Source: a virus
Strand: one strand, 5' to 3'
Length of the DNA stretch: 26,949 nucleotides
Virus record (IMG/VR): IMGVR_UViG_3300031507_000024
Location: 1 to 26,949 of that record
Shown here: positions 7,714 through 13,768 of the stretch, piece after piece
How the letters are laid out: the number at the start of each line of letters is the position of its first letter
Position numbering within the stretch: the stretch's first letter is position 1
Notes under the pieces: model-generated
Seen by the model: the letters and a program-made list of their open reading frames with translations, nothing else
Told to the model about the DNA's origin: nothing
Databases searched by the model: none
Program-made: the position numbers and the translations under genes

Positions 7714-7899
7714 TCAGCCCTCCGGGTCGGTGATGAACTGCTCATAGGTGTCGGCCTCGTTGAGTGAGGCCTGCTGCCGGTTGGTCACAGCCTCGCTGTA
7801 AGCATCCTTGGTACTGCCGCCACGGACGTCGGACAGCCGACTCTCGGTCTGCTTGCTGGACGTCCGCGCGTCCTGCCATGCGTCGTACTTCTTACCCAT
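7714..7899 (-). CDS. Small helical protein, 61 aa (paralogue of the next gene upstream)
   Basis: Starts GKKYDAWQDAR and carries GGSTKDAYSEA in the middle. Both segments align with the product of 7892-8065 (SKYEKWQRAA and GGSTQDRYEET) at the same spacing. The two lie head to tail and overlap by 8 bases, which indicates an old tandem duplication. Predicted mostly helical and charged; function unknown. Confidence 0.72.
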   Translation of the reverse strand: MGKKYDAWQDARTSSKQTESRLSDVRGGSTKDAYSEAVTNRQQASLNEADTYEQFITDPEG

Positions 7900-8065
7900 C
7901 GGTCAGATCCTTCCACCGCTCGGCTTCGTTCTGGGCCGCCTGCCTGAGCAAACTTTCGGTCTCCTCGTACCTGTCTTGCGTGCTGCCGCCCTGAGAGTCC
8001 AGGTGCTCAAGCTCGGACTGCTTCTTGTCCTCTGCGGCCCGCTGCCACTTCTCGTACTTACTCAC
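7892..8065 (-). CDS. Small helical protein, 57 aa (paralogue of 7714-7899)
   Basis: The GTG start at 8065 lies inside the end of the previous gene. Residues 2-11 (SKYEKWQRAA) and 26-36 (GGSTQDRYEET) match the neighbouring paralogue. The protein is strongly charged and helical, and the W and Y positions are retained in both copies. Function unknown; it may form a heterodimer with its partner. Confidence 0.7.
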   Translation of the reverse strand: MSKYEKWQRAAEDKKQSELEHLDSQGGSTQDRYEETESLLRQAAQNEAERWKDLTDG

Positions 8066-8300
8066 TTCGATCCTCAGCAGGAGCCGTCCCCGGCTCCGTG
8101 TGACTGTGACTCGCCTCACCCTGATACTGCTCCAACGCGGTCTGCACTTCCTTGACGAACCAGCTTCGGGCCTCTTCCTCGTCAGCCGGAACGTCGTCGT
8201 AGACGTTCGACCAGTCACCAGAGAACTCGAAGTGCAGCGTGGCGGCAGCGTGGATGCCATGCTTTTCCATATCGACGTCCAGGACGAACCGAGTGCTCAC
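8058..8300 (-). CDS. Hypothetical protein, 80 aa
   Basis: GTG start overlaps the upstream stop (GTGA). The N-terminal half looks beta-rich (TRFVLDVDMEKHGIHAAATL, then HFEFSGDW), followed by an acidic helix DEEEARSWFVKEVQTALEQY and a disordered tail. No family recognised. It is co-translated with the acidic peptides beside it. Confidence 0.7.
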   Translation of the reverse strand: MSTRFVLDVDMEKHGIHAAATLHFEFSGDWSNVYDDVPADEEEARSWFVKEVQTALEQYQGEASHSHTEPGTAPAEDRSE

Positions 8301-8389
8301 TCGTCCTCCTCGATCGAGCTGGGGTGATCCTCGTCGTGACCAGCCTTCTCCTCGGTGGAGTCCTGGTCCTCGCCTCGCTCGTGACTCAC
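8297..8389 (-). CDS. 30-aa highly acidic peptide
   Basis: Nearly half of the residues are D or E, with several H, and no hydrophobic core is visible. Both ends overlap their neighbours as GTGA. It is likely disordered. A charge-mimic role is possible, but nothing in the sequence proves it. Confidence 0.5.
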   Translation of the reverse strand: MSHERGEDQDSTEEKAGHDEDHPSSIEEDE

Positions 8390-8532
8390 TTGTTGAAGTT
8401 CTCCTTGGAGTACGGGTTGTTGTCCTCGGGCTCGTCGTTCCCGCCGTTCTCGTCGTACTGTCGGTCGAAGTTGTCCGCCTTGTCCTCGGGCGAGTCGTCC
8501 TTGTTGAACGGAATGTCGTTCCACTTGGTCAC
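8386..8532 (-). CDS. 48-aa acidic Asn/Asp-rich protein
   Basis: Starts GTG in an overlap with the previous stop and reads KWNDIPFNKDDSPEDKADNF, then a Gly/Asn/Asp/Glu-rich stretch. It is acidic and low complexity. The frame is supported by overlaps at both ends, not by homology. It could be a disordered inhibitor or DNA mimic; function unknown. Confidence 0.55.
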   Translation of the reverse strand: MTKWNDIPFNKDDSPEDKADNFDRQYDENGGNDEPEDNNPYSKENFNK

Positions 8533-8597
8533 TTGACTTCCTCTTCCTTCTTCGTCGGTCGCGGTTCGAGGGTCGGGTGTTCCTTCTCGTCAGACAA
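8529..8597 (-). CDS. Possible 22-aa charged peptide
   Basis: A TTG start inside the end of the RNA ligase gene has AAGGGA 9 bases upstream. The frame then reads SDEKEHPTLEPRPTKKEEEV and stops in a GTGA overlap with the next gene. The coupling pattern fits the rest of the operon, but the length and rare start keep this uncertain. Confidence 0.35.
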   Translation of the reverse strand: MSDEKEHPTLEPRPTKKEEEVK

Positions 8598-9243
8598 GCT
8601 CCCACTTCCCTTTGTCTTGGTTGTCAAGAGTGACCTTGAAGACCTGCTTGGACTGCTCATGGAAGATGCAGATACCCTCGGGCTTCTTGAAGCCGGGCGA
8701 GGCCACCGAACCGAACTCGAACAGGTTGTGCATCGCGTTGAAGATGGCGTCCTGGTTGAACTCACCCTCGTACAGTGTGGGCACCACGGTCAGGTAGGCA
8801 TCACCTACCAGCTCAGCCACCACCAGACTCCGGTGCTTGTGCGTGTTGAACAGGCTGAACGACTTGCGCTGCATGTCGTATTTCCGGGCGATGCCCTGAC
8901 CCCACCACTCGCCGTAGTGACGACCCCCACCAAGGAGGGTGACGAGTTGTTCGGCGTTGGCCTGCACCCAGCGAGCGAATCCGTAGTTGTCGGTCGTCTT
9001 GCCAGGGACGATCAGTCGGTTGCGGCTCTGCGCCGCAACGTTGTAGAACTCGCCCTCATGTTCGACGACCGACAACACGAACGACTCAGATTTGCCGAAG
9101 TACTTGTTCCACAGGGTCTGGATGAGAGTGGTCGGCTCGACCTTCTCGATGATGACAGCCGAGTTGGTGCCGTCGATCTTCTCGGTGATCACCACGTCAC
9201 GGAACAGTCGTGACGTCTTGCCGTACTGCTTGAACTCGATCAC
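8590..9243 (-). CDS. RNA ligase (nucleotidyltransferase superfamily)
   Basis: The 217-residue protein has motif I EKIDGTN with the likely adenylated Lys at residue 22, a beta segment with HYGEWWGQGI (motif III region, about 110-120), EGICIF (motif IV, about 187-192) and a final FKVTLDN (motif V region). This is the core of small phage RNA ligases, which seal RNA breaks using ATP through an enzyme-AMP intermediate. The C-terminal domain is short, so it is close to a minimal ligase. The GTG start overlaps the previous stop. In a phage carrying tRNA-like elements, repair of cleaved tRNA or RNA is a natural role, but the substrate is not shown by sequence. Confidence 0.85.
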   Translation of the reverse strand: MIEFKQYGKTSRLFRDVVITEKIDGTNSAVIIEKVEPTTLIQTLWNKYFGKSESFVLSVVEHEGEFYNVAAQSRNRLIVPGKTTDNYGFARWVQANAEQLVTLLGGGRHYGEWWGQGIARKYDMQRKSFSLFNTHKHRSLVVAELVGDAYLTVVPTLYEGEFNQDAIFNAMHNLFEFGSVASPGFKKPEGICIFHEQSKQVFKVTLDNQDKGKWELV

Positions 9244-9476
9244 GCCTTGGTCAACTCCTGGATGTAGTACTCTTCGTAGTCGATGCCGGGCGAGGGGCTC
9301 TCGACTGTGTAGCTGGTGGCGTCGTAGTCGATGTCATCCTCGAAGGCGTGAGCGATGTCCCGCAAAGCGAACCACGCGGCACTCTCCGAGCTGAAGAACT
9401 TGTAGTCCACGATACTAGAACCAGTGGCGTCGTCGATAGCCGACTGCCACTCGTTGATGATGACGAACACGCTCAT
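9240..9476 (-). CDS. Hypothetical protein, 78 aa
   Basis: ATG 9476 overlaps the upstream stop (ATGA) and is preferred to the longer frame, which would run into the neighbour. The pattern is strand, helix, strand (SVFVIINEWQSAI, then SESAAWFALRDIAHAFEDDI), ending in a tyrosine-rich acidic tail. No family recognised. It lies between primase and RNA ligase. Confidence 0.68.
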   Translation of the reverse strand: MSVFVIINEWQSAIDDATGSSIVDYKFFSSESAAWFALRDIAHAFEDDIDYDATSYTVESPSPGIDYEEYYIQELTKA

Positions 9477-9676
9477 TCGGACTGCTCCTTCTTGACCGGC
9501 GTAAGCCACATCACACTGACATCTGCTTCCATGTACGCCACGTCTAGATCGTCCACGGACACTCCGGCATGTTCCGCCCTGGCGATAAGGTCCAGGTAAT
9601 CGATGTCGTCGATCAGCTCATGAACCCATTCGGCGAACGCCCTCTCGGCGTTCGTGCCAGCCTCGCGTGCACTCAC
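9473..9676 (-). CDS. Hypothetical acidic helical protein, 67 aa
   Basis: GTG start overlaps the TOPRIM gene stop. The protein is helical and acidic (AEWVHELIDDIDYLDLIARA) with no recognised motif. Tight coupling to the primase gene suggests co-expression with the replication proteins; function unknown. Confidence 0.65.
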   Translation of the reverse strand: MSAREAGTNAERAFAEWVHELIDDIDYLDLIARAEHAGVSVDDLDVAYMEADVSVMWLTPVKKEQSE

Positions 9677-10326
9677 TTCTTGATCCTTCCGAGAAGGTAG
9701 TCTTTGCCCTGCTTCAGGTACATCGAGTTACTGTCTTCTCCGTCCGGCATCCGCATGCGGACTACCATCGTGTTGGACTGGTCGATGTGCTCGGACATCG
9801 CGATCCACAGATCCTTGCCTGCGTTGTCTCCGTCCTCAGCCAAGTATACACGGCTGAAGTCTTCCAGCAAGTTGCCCCAGTAGTCCTTCCAGTTCTCGGC
9901 ACCCGGCACCGCGAGTGCCGGTACTCCGATCTGCTGCCACGTCAGGGCGTCGATCTCCCCTTCGGTCACCACGATCCAGTCGGTGGCCCAGGCGATGGAC
10001 TGCACGCCGTAGATATTGACCGGAGATCCTTTGCGCTTCAGATACTTCGAATGGTTCGGGATCTCCTTGCAGTTGTGGTTCTGGATACATCTGAATTGCA
10101 TGTTCACGGGGCCGGTCCGCGTCAGGTACGGGATGGCGAGGTAGCCTCGCATGGCTTCGTGACCAGGCAGAGGATTTTCAACTACGCCAAGTCCTCTTGA
10201 AGCTGCGAACTCCAGAGCCAGACCGCGACCCTCCAGCCATTCTTCCGCGTCGCCCAGATGCTTGCTGTACTCCTCCCAGGCTCGTTCCTGATATTGCTTC
10301 TGCTCTTTGCTGAGCCTCAGCGTAGC
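9673..10326 (-). CDS. DNA primase, TOPRIM part (no standard start codon)
   Basis: The frame is open from 10326 to the stop at 9673. It reads as a DnaG-type core: LEGRGLALEFAASRGLG (helical linker), MRGYLAIPYL, a small Cys/His segment QFRCIQNHNC, then TOPRIM with VVTEGEIDAL (catalytic Glu) and LAEDGDNAG (Asp-x-Asp). The first ATG is at 10152, which would remove conserved-looking residues, and no ATG, GTG or TTG exists before it. The CHC2 zinc part (10178-10579) is in the frame one base earlier. Options are a +1 ribosomal shift, a CTG start at 10320 (AGGTGA lies 6 bases upstream), or an assembly error. Confidence 0.8.
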   Translation of the reverse strand, partial: ATLRLSKEQKQYQERAWEEYSKHLGDAEEWLEGRGLALEFAASRGLGVVENPLPGHEAMRGYLAIPYLTRTGPVNMQFRCIQNHNCKEIPNHSKYLKRKGSPVNIYGVQSIAWATDWIVVTEGEIDALTWQQIGVPALAVPGAENWKDYWGNLLEDFSRVYLAEDGDNAGKDLWIAMSEHIDQSNTMVVRMRMPDGEDSNSMYLKQGKDYLLGRIKK

Positions 10327-10579
10327 TCACCTGCTCCCATTGCATTATGACTTGGACCGCGTTGCCTTTGGGGCAGTCGGCTGCATGACAGTTGAAGACC
10401 TGCTTCTCTGTGTTGACCGAGCCGGAGGCGTCTCGGTCTCCGTGCCAGGGGCAGTTGTAGGGTTTCCATCCGAGGCCCTCAGCCACAGGCTGTCCGCCGT
10501 ATGACTGAAGGATTGGGCTGATGGGGTAGAGCGGGAATTCCTTATCGTGCCCACCAAAGCTTTCGCTTCTTCGCCTCAT
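10178..10579 (-). CDS. DNA primase, CHC2 zinc-binding part
   Basis: ATG 10579 has AAGGTGG 4 bases upstream. Residues 43-69 hold CPWH and FNCHAADC, a CHC2 zinc site for template recognition, followed by NAVQVIMQWEQVSYAEAQQR as in DnaG-type primases. After about residue 98 the frame becomes Gly/Ser/Arg-rich and unlike a primase, and it stops at 10178. Meanwhile the +1 frame continues into the TOPRIM domain. The true product may therefore be a fused primase of about 300 residues, with this short form as a by-product. Confidence 0.8.
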   Translation of the reverse strand: MRRRSESFGGHDKEFPLYPISPILQSYGGQPVAEGLGWKPYNCPWHGDRDASGSVNTEKQVFNCHAADCPKGNAVQVIMQWEQVSYAEAQQRAEAISGTSLGGVQQASGRRGRMAGGSRSGSGVRSFKRTWRS

Positions 10580-10739
10580 TGTCCACCTTAGCTAGAGCTG
10601 ACCTCAGACTGGAAGAGTAGAGGCCGTCGCCGTACACCACGGAGTCGTCGCCGTAGTAGACCATATCGTAGAGGCAGGTGTGCACGGCTTCCAGCTCCTC
10701 GTCCGTCAAGCCTGCGCCGATACCGCCGTTAGGTTCCAT
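10542..10739 (-). CDS. Hypothetical protein, 65 aa
   Basis: The start overlaps the end of the endonuclease VII gene and the end overlaps the primase start by 38 bases. A Gly-rich start is followed by DEELEAVHTCLYDMVYYGDD, a Tyr-rich segment and a basic end (EAKKRKLWWAR). No family recognised. The long overlap with the primase suggests translational coupling. Confidence 0.65.
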   Translation of the reverse strand: MEPNGGIGAGLTDEELEAVHTCLYDMVYYGDDSVVYGDGLYSSSLRSALAKVDNEAKKRKLWWAR

Positions 10740-11166
10740 CAGGCTTCACCTTTCCTATCGTGTAGAACGCGGGCGGATCGACAAGGTACCGGTCCGCCCT
10801 GTGGAAGAAGTCCACGTCATCTCTTGCGTGAGCAAGAATGGAGTTGCAGGGCTTGCAGAGCAAGCCTCTGACCCATCCTGTCACATGGCAGTGATCAACC
10901 GCAAGCCTTCGGGTCTTCCCGGTAGCCCTGCGGCAGATGTAGCAGACGCCTCCCTGTGCCTCGTACAGAGCCTCGTACTGCTCTAGGGTAAGTCCGTAGG
11001 TCTTGAGTATCCAACGGCCGTGAGAGGCCCGCCTAGAGGCCTTCCTGGCCTCCCTGTGGCAGGTGGCGCACCGTGGACCGGGGGCGGTCACCTTGCGGGT
11101 GACCGAACCACAGCCTTTGCAGCCTCGCTTAGACGCCACCACAAGCCCACGTTCTGCGCATCTCAT
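10729..11166 (-). CDS. Endonuclease VII-family HNH nuclease (copy 1)
   Basis: Zinc-binding pairs CKGC and CATC precede a basic helix (KASRRASHGRW). The core follows: YGLTLEQYEALYEAQGGVCY, CxxC, LAVDHCHVTGWVRGLLC, CNSILAHARDD. This is the recombination endonuclease VII signature, with the catalytic DHCH segment and the Asn of HNH. Such enzymes resolve branched DNA before packaging or act as homing nucleases. ATG 11166 is the first start in frame after the upstream stop and has a weak ribosome site. It lies inside the replication operon, unlike copy 2 at 25066-25491. Confidence 0.85.
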   Translation of the reverse strand: MRCAERGLVVASKRGCKGCGSVTRKVTAPGPRCATCHREARKASRRASHGRWILKTYGLTLEQYEALYEAQGGVCYICRRATGKTRRLAVDHCHVTGWVRGLLCKPCNSILAHARDDVDFFHRADRYLVDPPAFYTIGKVKPDGT

Positions 11167-11208
11167 CGGTCCAGACGTGAGGACCGTGAGGACTTCCGTT
11201 ACCGCAGT

Positions 11209-11532
11209 TCACAGAGTCACCACCTCAGTGTCGTCGCTCGTCTCGGCATCGATCCACAGAGTGACGCCCTTGATGCCACGCTCCCTCAGGAGATCAACGA
11301 AGTTGTCTGCACTCTGGTGGTTCAGGGTGAACCATAGGATGCTGGCACCACCCACCTTGGGTCCGACCTGGATGTTGTCGTAGTAGTCGTGATCGTAATC
11401 GAGGATAGCCTCTTCCGATCCGAACTCAACACCCTTGTAGCGACGCTGGTAGAACTCATCGAGCGCGCTTGCGACGCGCACCAGGTTGGGCCGGTAGCTC
11501 GTGATGGCCACGACGTCTGTTACTACACTCAT
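11209..11532 (-). CDS. Hypothetical protein, 107 aa
   Basis: ATG 11532 overlaps the stop of the zinc-protein gene (TGATGAG), which fixes the start; the longer frame would include that gene. Mixed alpha/beta pattern: VVTDVVAITSYRPN, then a helix ALDEFYQRRY, an acidic Tyr-rich segment with ILDYDHDYYDNIQ, then ILWFTLNHQSADNFVDLLRE. No family recognised. Confidence 0.7.
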   Translation of the reverse strand: MSVVTDVVAITSYRPNLVRVASALDEFYQRRYKGVEFGSEEAILDYDHDYYDNIQVGPKVGGASILWFTLNHQSADNFVDLLRERGIKGVTLWIDAETSDDTEVVTL

Positions 11533-11669
11533 CAGTTCACCTCTCCCGATCCGCCGCACCCAGAGCAAGGGTCTGCCTGCTGGTGCGTATGCTCATTACC
11601 TTCCGAGTCGTACACCACGTACACATTCACCTTCTGGCCGCAGCCCTGACATGACGGACAGGTTGCCAT
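11532..11669 (-). CDS. DnaJ-type zinc-finger protein, 45 aa
   Basis: Two CxxCxGxG-like repeats are visible, CPSCQGCG at residues 4-11 and CSGCGGSG at 36-43, separated by a beta hairpin. This is the cysteine-rich module of DnaJ reduced to one zinc site. Similar tiny proteins are frequent in actinophages. It may bind unfolded protein or nucleic acid; its partner is unknown. Confidence 0.7.
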   Translation of the reverse strand: MATCPSCQGCGQKVNVYVVYDSEGNEHTHQQADPCSGCGGSGEVN

Positions 11670-11824
11670 CAGTCGTCCTCGAATCCGGTCCAGCCGTAGT
11701 GGTAGCCTTCCCAGTTGTCGACACCCGCATCCTGCAAGTTCTCCAAGAACTTACTGTCGGCCACCAGGGCGGCATATTCCTCGTTGGCCACCAGCAAGTA
11801 TGCCTCATTGTATCGTTCGGCCAT
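11669..11824 (-). CDS. Hypothetical protein, 51 aa
   Basis: The ATG overlaps the helicase stop (TGATG) and the stop overlaps the next ATG. It is helical and acidic with an aromatic end (NWEGYHYGWTGFEDD). No family recognised. Genetic coupling to the helicase suggests co-expression in replication. Confidence 0.65.
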   Translation of the reverse strand: MAERYNEAYLLVANEEYAALVADSKFLENLQDAGVDNWEGYHYGWTGFEDD

Positions 11825-12732
11825 CACTCATCCTCCCACGATCCGGACGAAGTCCGGTTCTCCGGGAGCGAGGCTTCGCCTTCGCTCCACACATTGATCT
11901 TGTCTTCTTCTGCGACAGACGTCCCGTCCTTGAACAGCAGGGGAGCATCCGGCTCCCTCTCTTCGATCAGGCAGATAGCAGGGTTTGCTGTCATCGTCAG
12001 GAACTTCCGGCCCATCGGGTCCTGAGGACCAAAGCGGTTCTTCACTGTGGCCACGTCAAGTGTACCAGCATAAGCGTCACCCCACAGCGTGAGTATGAGC
12101 GTGGGTAGCTGATTGGCCTTCCCCATGATGGCACTTCGAGGTGGAGGAGAGCCCGCCTTTGCCCCCTCCGAAGTGTGATGCACAATAGTGACAGCGGTCT
12201 CTTGCTCACGTGCCAGATCCTTAAGCTCGGCCATCAGTGCCCAGTAGTTCTGCTCGCCCGCTCCCTCGTAGTCGATGTCCATCATGATGTCGATCACCGT
12301 GTGGTGAGGGTACTCGCCGTTCAGCTCACGGAAAGCTTCCGCCTCCCGCCACATGTGCTCCAGCGTAGGGCTGGAGCGGAAGGACCACCTGATGTGATCC
12401 ATGTCCTTGAGCGTCTCGTAGGCCAAGGCCTTCTGGCCCATCACCCACAGCTCTGTCTCATCGGTCGGCGTTCCGGTCAGCATCGAGAGGGTTCTCGATG
12501 CCATGGTGAAGTCATCCGAGTCCGAGGAGTGGTACAGCGTGGGCACCTTGTCGCCCATCTGCCGGACCACGTTGAGCGCAAGCACTGTCTTCATAGAGCC
12601 AGGCGGACCGGCGATCATGCTGATCGACCCTCGCCGGAACGACATCTTCTTCTCATCGAAGACAGGCCAGGGAGCCGGAAGCGGCTCCCCTGCACTGACT
12701 CCTCGCTTGACCTGTCTGGCTAGGGTTTTGAT
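11824..12732 (-). CDS. DnaB-like replicative helicase / RecA-fold ATPase
   Basis: From ATG 12645, Walker A is GPPGSMKT at residues 13-20, followed by TVIDIMMDID (Walker B region), TAVTIVHHTSEG (sensor-like His) and a C-terminal acidic tail. This is the ATPase core of phage DnaB- or RepA-type helicases. The segment before that ATG (LPAPWPVFDEKK) also looks conserved and in frame. It extends to the preceding TGA with no ATG, GTG or TTG. Coordinates given begin at an ATC at 12732, which follows GGGGGT by 5 bases. A +1 shift from the 54-residue upstream ORF is the alternative. Confidence 0.8.
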   Translation of the reverse strand: MKTLARQVKRGVSAGEPLPAPWPVFDEKKMSFRRGSISMIAGPPGSMKTVLALNVVRQMGDKVPTLYHSSDSDDFTMASRTLSMLTGTPTDETELWVMGQKALAYETLKDMDHIRWSFRSSPTLEHMWREAEAFRELNGEYPHHTVIDIMMDIDYEGAGEQNYWALMAELKDLAREQETAVTIVHHTSEGAKAGSPPPRSAIMGKANQLPTLILTLWGDAYAGTLDVATVKNRFGPQDPMGRKFLTMTANPAICLIEEREPDAPLLFKDGTSVAEEDKINVWSEGEASLPENRTSSGSWEDE

Positions 12733-12733
12733 G

Positions 12734-12898
12734 TCAGACCCCCAGCACTTCGAGAATTCGGATCAGCTCCTCTGGGGCGCCAGCACCGACCCGATCAGTC
12801 CACTCCAGTCGATTAAGGATGCTATTCCACTCTTCCTTCGTGGCGTACACCTTGATGAGGTCGGGAGCATCTTCGCCCTTTAGATAGAAAGCCTTCAC
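12734..12898 (-). CDS. 54-aa protein upstream of and possibly fused to the helicase
   Basis: GTG start with AAGGAG upstream, in a GTGA overlap with the previous gene. The sequence KAFYLKGEDAPDLIKVYAT is a strand-helix module and the end is PEELIRILEVLGV. The frame stops at a TGA followed by C, just after a run of five G. The +1 frame then encodes the natural-looking N-terminus of the helicase. It may be an independent small protein or the first domain of a helicase made by frameshifting. Confidence 0.65.
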   Translation of the reverse strand: MKAFYLKGEDAPDLIKVYATKEEWNSILNRLEWTDRVGAGAPEELIRILEVLGV

Positions 12899-13005
12899 TT
12901 CTTCTCCTTGGGTGGCTTGTTGCTGCCCTTGGTCCGCTCGAAGGCGTCAGCCTTCTCGTTGACATCCTTCTTCTGTTCCTCGGTGAGCTTCTTCTTCTCT
13001 GTCAC
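12895..13005 (-). CDS. 36-aa Lys/Glu-rich peptide next to a tRNA gene
   Basis: Charged and helical (KKKLTEEQKKDVNEKADAF), ending KPPKEKK. The only start in frame is GTG 13005, 1 base beyond the last base of the tRNA-like gene, so there is no room for a ribosome binding site. It may be translated as a leaderless message after tRNA 3' processing. The stop overlaps the next GTG. Confidence 0.5.
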   Translation of the reverse strand: MTEKKKLTEEQKKDVNEKADAFERTKGSNKPPKEKK

Positions 13006-13006
13006 G

Positions 13007-13072
13007 TGGGCCTGGGGGGAGTCGAACCCCCAACACGACCAGCTTCACTGGCAGGCGAAACCATCCAGGCCC
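13007..13072 (-). tRNA. tRNA-Phe-like gene (GAA anticodon) with a reduced D-arm
   Basis: Read on the minus strand: a 7-bp acceptor stem GGGCCTG/CAGGCCC, 12 bases in place of the usual D region (at most a 3-bp mini stem), an anticodon arm with loop GTGAAGC (T33, anticodon GAA), a 5-base variable loop, a perfect 5-bp T-stem of G:C pairs with loop TTCGACT, and discriminator A. The length is 66 bases against about 73-76 for a normal tRNA, and CCA is not encoded. The anticodon stem has one G:T pair and one mismatch. It could be a working minimal tRNA, a decoy or a processing signal. Confidence 0.7.
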
Positions 13073-13077
13073 TAGCA

Positions 13078-13099
13078 GGCGCCCCCTTTCGGGGGCGCC
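13078..13099 (-). other. Strong 9-bp hairpin upstream of the tRNA-like gene
   Basis: GGCGCCCCC and GGGGGCGCC pair around a 4-base loop between the 50-residue gene and the tRNA-like gene. No T-run follows on the minus strand, so it may be a processing or stability element rather than a terminator. Confidence 0.6.
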
Positions 13100-13104
13100 C
13101 TTGA

Positions 13105-13257
13105 TCAGTAGGAGTCGATGAAGGACTGCACCAGGATGTGGTAGTAGTCCTTTCCGTCATCCTCGTCGCACTCCCACGACTTGTGAAGGTCGTAGTCGAT
13201 GTCGGCCAGCAGCCCTCGGAGCGCAGCGTCTACGCGCTGCGGATCAAGCTCGGACAT
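13105..13257 (-). CDS. Hypothetical protein, 50 aa
   Basis: ATG overlaps the upstream stop (TGATG). Helical start (DPQRVDAALRGLLADIDYDL), then a WECDEDDGKDYY acidic turn and a short helix. No family recognised. It is followed by a strong hairpin, so it ends this part of the operon before the tRNA-like gene. Confidence 0.65.
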   Translation of the reverse strand: MSELDPQRVDAALRGLLADIDYDLHKSWECDEDDGKDYYHILVQSFIDSY

Positions 13258-13721
13258 CAGGCCTTGACGATCTTCATGCTGTGTTCCTTCTTGTTCCCGT
13301 TGCGCTTGTCCAGCTTCTTGCCGAACACGTCACCCTCATCGATCGAGCCAGCCTCGGTGACCGCAGCCTTGAAGACTTCACGCTCGTTGGCAGAGCCGGT
13401 CGCAGTGACCCGAGCCTCGGTCAGGTCGGCGGGCTTGCCGTCCCACTCGCCGACAACATCCTTCAGGTGGATCTCGATCTGGTGGACCGGCTTGAGGCCA
13501 GCGCGAACAGCCTCGTCGGCAGGCACGCCCTTGGGCTTACCGTCCACCCAGAACTTCTGGTGACCCATCTTGTTTGTGGTCGGGTCCCACTCGCTGATGG
13601 TGGCCTCGGTGTCGATCCTGGTGACGACACCCTTGATGAACTCGCCCGCGTTCTTGAGGTTCACGAACTTGGGGCCGAAGCTTCCGCCCTTGTTGCCGAG
13701 CAGTTCGTCCAGAGTAGGCAC
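13257..13721 (-). CDS. Possible single-strand DNA-binding or OB-fold protein, 154 aa
   Basis: GTG 13721 with AAGGAG 8 bases upstream. The N-terminus (PTLDELLGNKGGSFGPKFVN) and the central beta pattern (GEFIKGVVTRIDTEATISEW, then KFWVDGKPKGVPADEAVRAG, then HQIEIHLKDVVGEW) resemble OB-fold or single-strand-binding proteins of actinophages. The tail is basic (KLDKRNGNKKEHSMKIVK). Its place among helicase and nuclease genes supports a role in replication. The call is tentative because no unique motif fixes it. Confidence 0.6.
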   Translation of the reverse strand: MPTLDELLGNKGGSFGPKFVNLKNAGEFIKGVVTRIDTEATISEWDPTTNKMGHQKFWVDGKPKGVPADEAVRAGLKPVHQIEIHLKDVVGEWDGKPADLTEARVTATGSANEREVFKAAVTEAGSIDEGDVFGKKLDKRNGNKKEHSMKIVKA

Positions 13722-13768
13722 TTAGTTTTCTCCTTGGTTTGTTTTTGTTTTCGGTACTGACTAGTAAC

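Noticed and set aside
8239-9213. Long plus-strand open frame (324 codons) opposite the RNA ligase
   Set aside because: It is antisense to a gene with clear ligase motifs, is low complexity (Val/Leu/Arg) and has no ribosome site. High-GC codon use opens this frame.
11161-11212. GTG at 11212 as start of endonuclease VII copy 1
   Set aside because: Although it overlaps the upstream stop as GTGA, it is in a different frame and stops soon after. ATG 11166 is the first start in the right frame.
13007-13072. tmRNA or attP remnant of a host tRNA
   Set aside because: No tag-coding region is present, and no integrase gene is visible. The element has its own acceptor and anticodon arms, so a short tRNA-like gene fits better.
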